Part shown: positions 42,785-49,654 of the stretch, one piece after another
How the letters are laid out: each line of letters opens with the position of its first letter
Position numbering within the stretch: position 1 is the stretch's first letter
Source: an uncultured Clostridia bacterium
Lineage (GTDB): Bacteria; Bacillota; Clostridia; Christensenellales; UBA1242
Length of the DNA stretch: 56,350 nt
Direction of reading: 5' to 3'
NCBI GenBank assembly: GCA_944382715.1
Contig: CALWNC010000009.1
Coordinates: forward strand, 1-56,350
The notes under the pieces: generated by a model
Told to the model about the DNA's origin: nothing
Database searches by the model: none
Seen by the model: the letters and a program-made list of their open reading frames with translations, nothing else
Made by a program: the position numbers and the translations under genes

Positions 42785-44017
42785 TTAGTCTAAATTATAT
42801 AAATTATTATATAATTTAAGTATCTTTTCTTTGCTTAGATTATAGTCTATGCTAGTATACACATCTTTTGTAATTTGACTTTTTGAATGTCCCATTTCTC
42901 TTGAAATTAAAAGTTCTGGTTTACCCAAATAAAAGCAATTAGTTGCAAAAGTATGTCTGCAAGTTACAATTGAACCTTTTATTTTTAATTCTTTTAAAAA
43001 CTTCGCAAATTCTCTATAGCATTGTTCGGGGTCATATTTATGAATAATGTCAAGATTATTCATTATTAAACTTATCGCTTGTTTCGATAACTTAATATAT
43101 TTATATCTCTTAACTAAGTTTCTTCCTTTTAAATTTAAAACTTTAATAATATTTGTTTTAAAATCAATTTGTTTTTCTATATTTTTAAAATCAAACTCAT
43201 TTTTTCGCATTCCTGTAATTAAATAAATTAAAATAATTGGTTCAAGGTCTAAACCTTTTAGTTCCTTAAGAATTTTTTCTTGTTCTTCATATTTAAAGGC
43301 AGGTTTAGTTACAACCCTTCTAGGGGCTGTTTTTAGATTGTTAAAAGGGTTGCTCTTTATTATTTCATCTAAGACTGCAGACTTTAAACAAGCTTTTAAA
43401 TATAAAATTACTTTTTCTTTGCTTCTATTATTTTCAAGGCTTTCAAGATATTTGTAAATAATATCTTTTGTAATTTTATTAATTGGCATATTGTGTAATG
43501 GAGTAAGTTTATTTTTTACTAGCAATATATCTTTTTTAGTTCCAATAGAAACAAATTGTTCTTTGTCTTGTTTATACCACATGTCATAGTATTCAATTAG
43601 TGTCATTGCTTTGGTTTTAGTTTGTTTAACTGTAACTCCATTAATAACTTGTTTAATTGCTTTTTTTAATTTTTCATAACATTCTTTTTGTGTCTTTCCA
43701 TAAACTACAATTTTAACGCCCTTTATTTGTTTTCTGCCAATATATCTGTTATCAGATAATCTATAAGTTATATTTTTCAAATCCATATCTCCTTTTTGTT
43801 TAGGTTTTATAGATTTGACACCTATTTTTGACTTTTCTTTATTTATTAATAATACTTCTTTTTGTTTTTCTTTTTTTATTTTTTCATCGAAATAACCTTT
43901 GAGTTCATTATTATTGTCTTTGATTTTACTTAAATTTATAATAATAAGTTTTAAAGCATTGATTACTTCATCAATGCTTTTTTCATTATTAAAAACTAAA
44001 TTATATAAAAAATACAA
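42785..44017 (-). CDS. int: Tyrosine recombinase/integrase of element B
   Basis: A 410-codon frame. The N-terminal 77 residues are a charged extension; from ATG 43786, preceded by AAAGGAG, runs a standard 333-residue integrase: arm-binding segment (MDLKNITYRLSDN), core-binding domain, and a catalytic domain with Arg in TGMRKNEF, VTCRHTFAT and Tyr in VYTSIDY. The first His of HxxR is Val here. The frame opens at a TTG without ribosome binding site; just upstream, a 14-codon ORF (44040-43996) with a good site ends after a T6 run, and a -1 shift there enters this frame. Confidence 0.9.
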   Translation of the reverse strand: MYFLYNLVFNNEKSIDEVINALKLIIINLSKIKDNNNELKGYFDEKIKKEKQKEVLLINKEKSKIGVKSIKPKQKGDMDLKNITYRLSDNRYIGRKQIKGVKIVVYGKTQKECYEKLKKAIKQVINGVTVKQTKTKAMTLIEYYDMWYKQDKEQFVSIGTKKDILLVKNKLTPLHNMPINKITKDIIYKYLESLENNRSKEKVILYLKACLKSAVLDEIIKSNPFNNLKTAPRRVVTKPAFKYEEQEKILKELKGLDLEPIILIYLITGMRKNEFDFKNIEKQIDFKTNIIKVLNLKGRNLVKRYKYIKLSKQAISLIMNNLDIIHKYDPEQCYREFAKFLKELKIKGSIVTCRHTFATNCFYLGKPELLISREMGHSKSQITKDVYTSIDYNLSKEKILKLYNNLYNLD

Positions 44018-44040
44018 CTAACATTATTGTTATCATTCAT
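43996..44040 (-). CDS. 14-codon leader ORF of integrase B (candidate -1 frameshift site)
   Basis: AGGAG lies 9 bases before ATG 44040. It encodes MNDNNNVSCIFYII and a stop. Codons ATT TTT TAT contain a T6 run; slipping back by one gives TTT TTA TAT AAT, joining the integrase frame. The leader length, strong start and position match element A (5961-6005), although the slippery site is weaker by the classic rule. Confidence 0.5.
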   Translation of the reverse strand: MNDNNNVSCIFYII

Positions 44041-44107
44041 ATAATTTTTCTCCTGCTTTTTTTACTTTATTTAACTTCATCTTTGGTAAAAATTATATGT
44101 TTCTATT

Positions 44108-44422
44108 TTATGTATGAGCTTCGTATAATGCTAAAATTCTTCCTCTTATAACTAACTGGTCATCGTGGTTAAGTTGTAAATAATAGTTAATGGTCTCATA
44201 TTGCTGGCTAGTTAAGTATCCCAAATCATTGCCGAAATCACGCCCGACTAGGTAATCTAAGCTGACCTGATAATAGTCGGCAAGCTTGCAAAGTGTTTCA
44301 ATTGTTGGCTCATTTAAACCTTTTTCATAACCCAAATAAGTTGTTGGTGCAACATTTAATAATTGTGCTAAATCTTTTTGCGTTAGTTTTTTTTCTTTTC
44401 TCAATTCTTTTAATTTGTTCAT
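44108..44422 (-). CDS. XRE-family repressor of element B
   Basis: A 104-residue repressor. The N-terminal HTH (LTQKDLAQLLNVAPTTYLGYEKGLNEPTIETLCKLADYYQVS) is followed by DYLVGRDFGNDLGYLTSQQ and a C-terminal helix. The arrangement is close to the element A repressor. AAGGAG lies before ATG. It is divergent from the early operon; two operators with AACTCA...TGAGTT arms lie in the 150-base gap. It should hold the prophage dormant. No ImmA-like gene is seen in this element within the window. Confidence 0.88.
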   Translation of the reverse strand: MNKLKELRKEKKLTQKDLAQLLNVAPTTYLGYEKGLNEPTIETLCKLADYYQVSLDYLVGRDFGNDLGYLTSQQYETINYYLQLNHDDQLVIRGRILALYEAHT

Positions 44423-44491
44423 AATAATTATTCTCCTTATTATTTATAATAAATTTTTTTTAAAAAAATTCAAGAAAGTTGCGTTTTTTAC

Positions 44492-44520
44492 TTTACAAAC
44501 TCAATTTAAGCGAGTATTAT
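44492..44520 (+). promoter_or_regulatory. Early rightward promoter of element B
   Basis: TTTACA, 17-base spacer, TATTAT. Operator AACTCAATTTAAGCGAGT (44498-44515) fills the spacer. Confidence 0.65.
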
Positions 44521-44528
44521 ATATTTAA

Positions 44529-44548
44529 AACTCAGGTAAGTTGAGTTT
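44529..44548. promoter_or_regulatory. Repressor operator of element B
   Basis: AACTCAGGTAAGTTGAGTTT: perfect AACTCA/TGAGTT arms; a second, imperfect copy lies at 44498-44515. Confidence 0.6.
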
Positions 44549-44575
44549 ATGAATCATTAAAAAGGAGAAAAAACT

Positions 44576-44701
44576 ATGAACAACCTAATAGATTTTCAAA
44601 ACTACAAAAACTTTTGTTTTTGTTTTGGTTTAAAGCCCAGCCACCCAGAAAATATAAGTAAATATCTTGAATTTAAGAACAAAGTAACAAGAAGTGCTTA
44701 G
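44576..44701 (+). CDS. 41-aa early protein of element B
   Basis: AAAAGGAG precedes ATG 44576; the frame encodes 41 residues starting MNNLIDFQNYKNFCFCFGL. It is the first ORF behind the repressed promoter, in the Cro/excisionase position. No domain is recognised; too short to judge function. Confidence 0.55.
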   Translation: MNNLIDFQNYKNFCFCFGLKPSHPENISKYLEFKNKVTRSA

Positions 44702-44753
44702 AATTTGGTCACAAATAGTCTAACTATGACGATTTGAATACTTTTTTGTCGAT

Positions 44754-44769
44754 TTGAACAATTTTGAAT
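44754..44769 (+). repeat. 16-base leader repeat, copy 1
   Basis: TTGAACAATTTTGAAT directly before the ribosome binding site of the 44782 gene; repeated at 45016-45031. Confidence 0.55.
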
Positions 44770-44781
44770 GGAGGGGGAAGA

Positions 44782-45000
44782 ATGAAATTATACACACCAT
44801 TAGGCAAAGTAGAATTGCCAGATAATTATGCTGATAAATACAAAGATAAAACAGACATTGAGTTGCTTGAAGAATTAGTAAAACAAAGTAGTCAAACACT
44901 TGACCCAGTACTTGTGCAAATTTTAGTTGATAAAAAGTTGTTATTTAAAGGTGAAAGAATATGTGATATTCAAGCAAAAATTCAAAAATTAAAGATATAG
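44782..45000 (+). CDS. 72-aa early protein of element B
   Basis: Not recognised. GGAGGGGG lies before ATG 44782 (an in-frame ATG at 44764 overlaps that site, so I use 44782). It starts MKLYTPLGKVELPDNYADKY and is mostly helical and charged. The leader carries the same 16-base repeat as the next gene. Confidence 0.65.
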   Translation: MKLYTPLGKVELPDNYADKYKDKTDIELLEELVKQSSQTLDPVLVQILVDKKLLFKGERICDIQAKIQKLKI

Positions 45001-45015
45001 TTTTAACTTTGAATA

Positions 45016-45031
45016 TTGAACAATTTTGAAT
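45016..45031 (+). repeat. 16-base leader repeat, copy 2
   Basis: Same 16 bases as 44754-44769, again just before the ribosome binding site (AAGGAG). Confidence 0.55.
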
Positions 45032-45042
45032 AAGGAGAAATT

Positions 45043-45258
45043 ATGAAACATGAGCAATTAGAAGATTATATTGATAAATTTATTGAATTTTACAAAAATG
45101 TAAAGCTTAACGGGTGGGATTTAGAGTATATGCGTAAATTGGTAATAAGAAATATGCAAGACATAAAACGAAAATATCTTAAAGAAAAAAATAAAGCAGA
45201 GGCTGAAAGAATTGCAGAAAACTTGAACAAATCTAATGAAGGAGATGTCATTTTATGA
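45043..45258 (+). CDS. 71-aa early protein of element B
   Basis: Not recognised. A helical, Lys/Glu-rich protein (EDYIDKFIEFYKNVKLNGWD). AAGGAG precedes ATG; its stop overlaps the next start (ATGA), so translation is coupled. Confidence 0.65.
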   Translation: MKHEQLEDYIDKFIEFYKNVKLNGWDLEYMRKLVIRNMQDIKRKYLKEKNKAEAERIAENLNKSNEGDVIL

Positions 45259-45458
45259 ATATCCGAATAACTGGCACAGAAGAAGAACTTGAAGTTGCAA
45301 AAGACTATTATCAGAGTTTATCAAAAGAAGACTATGTAAAAGCAATCACCATTTCAGATTTTTATCCAAATCGAAATAGCAGCAATCAATATAGGCTCTA
45401 TATTGACATCGAATACAAAAATTTAACAAATAAAACTACAAAGGAGATACCTTTATGA
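45255..45458 (+). CDS. 67-aa early protein of element B
   Basis: Not recognised. Begins MNIRITGTEEELEVAKDYYQSL, a compact alpha/beta pattern seen in small phage proteins. Overlaps both neighbours by 4 bases (ATGA), so belongs to the coupled early operon. Confidence 0.65.
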   Translation: MNIRITGTEEELEVAKDYYQSLSKEDYVKAITISDFYPNRNSSNQYRLYIDIEYKNLTNKTTKEIPL

Positions 45459-45685
45459 AATGCATCGAAGTTTCAATGTTTGAAATGTCACCTGCAGAGG
45501 CACTTCAGCTTGCAGACGGTGTACCAGTTTTAATTTATGATACATTATTTCAAAATTACAAGATTGTAAAATCATCAAATAACGCTATCTATCTTAACCC
45601 AGACTTTGATGAAGAAAGATATGTTTTACTTTTATTCTCTACTCCAATTTATAAAAATTCAAAAAAGAAGGTGAACAAATGTTAA
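45455..45685 (+). CDS. 76-aa early protein of element B
   Basis: Not recognised. Starts MKCIEVSMFEMSPAEALQLADGVPVLIYD. AAGGAG lies in the preceding gene, and the start overlaps that gene's stop. The overlap with the next ORF is 7 bases. Confidence 0.65.
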   Translation: MKCIEVSMFEMSPAEALQLADGVPVLIYDTLFQNYKIVKSSNNAIYLNPDFDEERYVLLLFSTPIYKNSKKKVNKC

Positions 45686-45954
45686 TTAGAAAAAAACCAA
45701 ACAAAGTTAGCCCTTATTACTACCACAAAATTTATTATGCATTTAAGTTTGGTGAAGCTGTTGGAGCAACTCCAGCCGGAAGCACCGAACAGGCAATTAA
45801 AGAGCTTAATAAACAAGGCTACACCCTAAAAGACTATGACCAACTTTTAGAATATGATAAGAAAATGAACTCGTATGTTTTAATAAATCTAAATTTAAAA
45901 AAATACAAAACCAAAAGTGCGACATCGAAGGTTGGGAAAGTTACTTCGGACTAA
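45679..45954 (+). CDS. 91-aa early protein of element B
   Basis: Not recognised. Basic N-terminus (RKKPNKVSPYYYHKIYYAFK) and an EAVGATPAGSTEQAIKELNKQGYTLKDYD segment resembling a small domain that could bind nucleic acid. Last of the coupled early genes; it ends at the beginning of the structured non-coding region. Confidence 0.65.
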   Translation: MLIRKKPNKVSPYYYHKIYYAFKFGEAVGATPAGSTEQAIKELNKQGYTLKDYDQLLEYDKKMNSYVLINLNLKKYKTKSATSKVGKVTSD

Positions 45955-45958
45955 GCAC

Positions 45959-45971
45959 TTGGTTTTGGCAG
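45959..45971 (+). repeat. 13-mer repeat in the non-coding region, copy 1
   Basis: TTGGTTTTGGCAG; second copy at 46129-46141. Confidence 0.5.
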
Positions 45972-46128
45972 ACTGGAATAGACGGTCAAAGTGGACACAG
46001 CTTTGAGTGGTTGACGGACTGCAACAGACAGTCAAGGACACTTTCGCCAGGGTGTCAAGGAAAGTTGACTTCTTGTCAATATAGACAAGACTAGGTTCGT
46101 GCGATTATCCTAGGTCTAGAAATCGACT

Positions 46129-46141
46129 TTGGTTTTGGCAG
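46129..46141 (+). repeat. 13-mer repeat in the non-coding region, copy 2
   Basis: TTGGTTTTGGCAG; first copy at 45959-45971, 170 bases upstream. Confidence 0.5.
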
Positions 46142-46416
46142 GCTTCCAACGAAAAAACCTGCAACCATTCCCCGAAATATGGGGATTTAGCACAGGTGGC
46201 AGTGTGCTACATTAGTTAATACTTAATCGATTTTTTTAATTATTCATAGAAAAATTTCTCTTTTTAATTTTTTTAACTTTGTAAAAAAAACACAATTTTT
46301 AATTTTTAATTTCATAGCAAAAACTTCTTTAAAATTTTAAATAAAAACATTCCTCAATAATTTTTCAAACAATAAATAGACTGCCACCTATTTATTTTTA
46401 AAATTTGGTGAAAATG

Positions 46417-46596
46417 ATGATTAAATTAATATTCAAAATAATCTTAATACTAGTGCTAGTTTACCTCTTTGGTGGACTGGCATTTTCTATATTTGGAAAA
46501 GTCTTTGGCTGGATATCCGACTTTTGTTATTGGATAGCAAATTGGCTCGACAAGCTTGGCTTTGAACCCTTAATAAATATTGGAGGAGGTGGATAG
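46417..46596 (+). CDS. Small hydrophobic membrane protein of element B
   Basis: A protein of about 59 residues with one long membrane span (LIFKIILILVLVYLFGGLAF), a short aromatic amphipathic part (WISDFCYWIANWLDKLG) and a glycine end. GGTG lies 6 bases before ATG 46417; earlier in-frame starts (ATG 46414, TTG 46405) are possible. In filamentous phages such proteins are minor coat or assembly components. Its stop overlaps the next start by one base. Confidence 0.65.
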   Translation: MIKLIFKIILILVLVYLFGGLAFSIFGKVFGWISDFCYWIANWLDKLGFEPLINIGGGG

Positions 46597-47876
46597 TGGA
46601 TATATTAAAAAAAATAGGAATTGCCTTGCTTAGTGTTATTTGTCTAATATGTGGAGGTCTTGACATTTGGTACGGTGTAATTTTATTCACTGGCGAAGAT
46701 AAGATTATTTCACAATCTTTCATTGTTAGTGACCAAACTGTGTCAAGAGTTGAGCAAGGTGAAAATGTAACAGAGTCAAGGCAATTTTGCGAAGTAAATA
46801 TCTTTGATGATGTTTACGAAATAAAGTTTAATTTTTTATTGGATGAAAATAAAGAGTATTTTTACTCTCAAGGCTTTCAATTTATTGCAAACGAAAATGG
46901 TACAATTGACTTTGAAAATAAAACTTTTGAAACAAATGTTAAAGAGGTTGAAATAAGTTCATCGTCAAGATTTAATTTTACAGAGGGATATGTAAAAGAG
47001 GTAACACTAAATAGACTTTTAAAAGATGTTAGCTACACAAATTTAAAAGTACAAAAATATGCTAAAGATGGTGTGACTGGAACTTCTTACACAACTTGCA
47101 ATCCAATTACAGAAGAATTTTCATTTAAAATTGAGATTGGCGATAAAATTTATGAAATGAAATTTAAAAATGATGACATAACTTTTGACCAAAACAGTAA
47201 TTTGTATTTAGGGACATTGAAAGAAACACCAAGTTCGCTTCTTGTTTATAACAGAGTTGAAACAATTAATGAATATAGGACTGCAGATGTTTATTTCTTT
47301 GCAGAAGAAATTTACAAAGCAATAGTAAATTCAGAAATTAAGCCAGGACAAACAGGAAGCTTCTACATTCAGTTTCCAGACATATTCGAATATTACGAAT
47401 ATGATGGCAAGCAGTACAGCGAAGTTTCAGTTGATTTTAACAACGCAACAAAAATAACAGAAGATATTAGCTCATATTTTGGAATTAAGTACACCTACAA
47501 TGAAGGCGAAATGAAAAATGCAAGTCAGTCGCTTTTTGGAATGAAAGACGGAAATTCTAACTTCATATTAGATGGCTCAGTTGCGACAGATTACTTTACA
47601 GGAACTACATTAATTAATGTTACAGCTAACGATTTTGAATGGATTGCGACTGAAAATAATGGCGAGTATTTATTCACACTTTCAGAAGATTTTAAGAAAG
47701 TTTATGCTGACGATAATTCAAAAAAATTAATGCTTTATGTTGTGATTGACTTGGACTATTTGTCAGATTGTGGAATTAGATTTGCTGGATTTGCTGAAAA
47801 TGCCTTTGATGGTTTTAATGTTTACAAAGCTGTAAAAGAATCATCTGGCGAAGTAACGGAGGTGCAATATGCTTAA
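46596..47876 (+). CDS. Membrane-anchored late protein, 426 aa
   Basis: Starts at GTG 46596 with GGAGGTGG just before. The N-terminal hydrophobic stretch (about residues 5-33) would anchor it. The remainder is a beta-rich extracellular-type domain with many Thr, Ser, Asn and Glu and no recognised family. Coupled to the small membrane protein before it (1-base overlap) and to the next gene (8-base overlap). Probably a virion or secretion component; function not identified. Confidence 0.7.
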   Translation: MDILKKIGIALLSVICLICGGLDIWYGVILFTGEDKIISQSFIVSDQTVSRVEQGENVTESRQFCEVNIFDDVYEIKFNFLLDENKEYFYSQGFQFIANENGTIDFENKTFETNVKEVEISSSSRFNFTEGYVKEVTLNRLLKDVSYTNLKVQKYAKDGVTGTSYTTCNPITEEFSFKIEIGDKIYEMKFKNDDITFDQNSNLYLGTLKETPSSLLVYNRVETINEYRTADVYFFAEEIYKAIVNSEIKPGQTGSFYIQFPDIFEYYEYDGKQYSEVSVDFNNATKITEDISSYFGIKYTYNEGEMKNASQSLFGMKDGNSNFILDGSVATDYFTGTTLINVTANDFEWIATENNGEYLFTLSEDFKKVYADDNSKKLMLYVVIDLDYLSDCGIRFAGFAENAFDGFNVYKAVKESSGEVTEVQYA

Positions 47877-49629
47877 TACAATTTTTGCGATAATTGGTGG
47901 AATATGTATTGCACTACTTATTTGGGCATTTATAAAATTTAAAAGCCTTAGAATTTTTATAGGCTGTGCAATACTTGCATTGCTTGTATTTACTGGATTT
48001 ATATCTGGTGTCAGACTTAACCAATATTACAATGCAAGTGGTGGTGTTATTGGTCAAATTACAGGGGTTTACAATCCAAATATTGTTGAAAGTAATTTTG
48101 ACGGCGAATTTAACATTAAAGATGTAAATTTTGTAAAAAATGAAACCACAGGTAAATATGAAATTGTTATTTTTGACGAAAATTCAACCTCATTAAATGA
48201 GAATGAGTTTTATATAGTGAAAGTAAACGATGAACCTTGTCAAATTTTGTATAGCTCAAAAGACGCCGTACAAGCAAAATATACTTATCTATTTCAAGGC
48301 AATAACCTTGTTGGCGACACTTACGAAGAGCTTGCTGTTGATACAATGACTATAAATTTTGCATTTTATGGAAATTATAGCAAGCTCATTATCGAAATTG
48401 ACGGGGGCTTAGATACAGCTCCACTTTGGGAAAGTTTTTTTGAAAAGAATAATTTTCAAATAAAAATAGAAGCTGTATCAGATGTTGAAATTGTTTCTGC
48501 TAATTTAAAAACAGTAACTATTCTTGCAAATGATGAGATTTATCAAAAGATAAAGATTAAGGCTGGTTCAGATTACATCTTGCCTACAACTTGTAATATT
48601 AATGGATTTACATTTAATGGCTTTACAGTTAATGGAGAAACTGTTGACAAACTAACAAATATTAATTCAGATGTGACAGTTGTTGCAAGTTTAATTAAAG
48701 CTTGCACAGTTACAGTTTCTGCCAACATTGACGGTCAAGATATTAACTCGAACTTTTTAGGAAAATATAAAATTCCAATAAAAACTACAATAGAAGAATT
48801 TACAAATGAAATTCAAAATAATAATAGTTTTACTTCTTACTTATCAACTCGTACTCCTAGTGGCTTTGAATTTTTGGGTTTAACTACAAAGCAAGGCTTT
48901 ACAACGGATTCTACAGTTATTGAAAAAGATTTTGAAATAAACGAAGATATAACACTTTATATTGTCTGGCAAGCAATTTCTTATGATATAGAAATTATTT
49001 CTAATGGTTGCAGTTATAAAATTGGAGATTTAGAACTATCTAACGACTTTGAATTAAAATCACCATACAACTATCTATTAACATTAAGTTTTATTAACTC
49101 AAACATTGAAAATAAGGTTTTTGATAATTTCAAATTTTATTTTTCAAATTATCCAAATAAAATAAAAACCATAACCACAAGTGAAGTATCATTTAGCATT
49201 ATGGGAATGTACAATTCTTTATTTAATTATTACGGAAATGAGTATGTTCCAGAAGAAGATAGAATTTATTTTGAACAAGTTGGATATTTGATTATTGAAA
49301 TCTATACAAAAGATTACCAGGAAGATTGGACAGAAAAATACTCAGAAGAAGAACTTGCAGAAATTATCAATTTCGAACAATCAATCGCAGATTATTTTGG
49401 AATTTCTTATGTGGAAGGTGGTGATAATATAAAATACCCAATCGGCAATGAAAGTGTTTATTTAAAACATTTATATCACGGCTTAACGAAATTAGACACT
49501 ACAAATATGACCAATTTAGAGATTGAAAATAATTTAATGTCATTGTTTGAAACTGGTATTCAATATGAAAAAGAACCTCATTTTCTTGAATTTTTAAAAC
49601 AGTTTTGGAATGTAATTCAAGTAAATTAA
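47869..49629 (+). CDS. Membrane-anchored late protein with InlB-type beta-repeats, 586 aa
   Basis: GGAGGTG precedes ATG 47869. Two membrane spans occupy residues 1-48. The extracellular part contains two InlB/Listeria-Bacteroides-type repeats: about 215-280 (NGFTFNGFTVNGETVDKLTNINSDVTVVAS) and about 285-375 (PSGFEFLGLTTKQGFTTDSTVIEKDFEINEDITLYIVW). These repeats occur in surface adhesins, so it may be part of the virion tip or a host-binding component. No catalytic motif. The C-terminal 150 residues are not recognised. Confidence 0.72.
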   Translation: MLNTIFAIIGGICIALLIWAFIKFKSLRIFIGCAILALLVFTGFISGVRLNQYYNASGGVIGQITGVYNPNIVESNFDGEFNIKDVNFVKNETTGKYEIVIFDENSTSLNENEFYIVKVNDEPCQILYSSKDAVQAKYTYLFQGNNLVGDTYEELAVDTMTINFAFYGNYSKLIIEIDGGLDTAPLWESFFEKNNFQIKIEAVSDVEIVSANLKTVTILANDEIYQKIKIKAGSDYILPTTCNINGFTFNGFTVNGETVDKLTNINSDVTVVASLIKACTVTVSANIDGQDINSNFLGKYKIPIKTTIEEFTNEIQNNNSFTSYLSTRTPSGFEFLGLTTKQGFTTDSTVIEKDFEINEDITLYIVWQAISYDIEIISNGCSYKIGDLELSNDFELKSPYNYLLTLSFINSNIENKVFDNFKFYFSNYPNKIKTITTSEVSFSIMGMYNSLFNYYGNEYVPEEDRIYFEQVGYLIIEIYTKDYQEDWTEKYSEEELAEIINFEQSIADYFGISYVEGGDNIKYPIGNESVYLKHLYHGLTKLDTTNMTNLEIENNLMSLFETGIQYEKEPHFLEFLKQFWNVIQVN

Positions 49630-49654
49630 ATTTAAAAATAATAAGGAGGAAATA

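Larger units (their letters stand above)
45955..46416. other. Structured, GC-richer non-coding region of element B (candidate origin or packaging signal)
   Basis: No plausible ORF. The first 260 bases are clearly richer in GC than the flanks and full of hairpins: GACAC..GTGTC (about 46038-46058), CTTGTC..GACAAG (about 46073-46089), GACTAGG..CCTAGGTC (about 46089-46116), TCCCC..GGGGA (about 46169-46186), GCACA..TGTGC (about 46191-46208). The 13-mer TTGGTTTTGGCAG occurs twice (45959, 46129). About 200 very AT-rich bases follow, leading to the late genes. It resembles the intergenic origin/packaging region of filamentous phages in position, but a structured RNA is possible. Confidence 0.5.
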
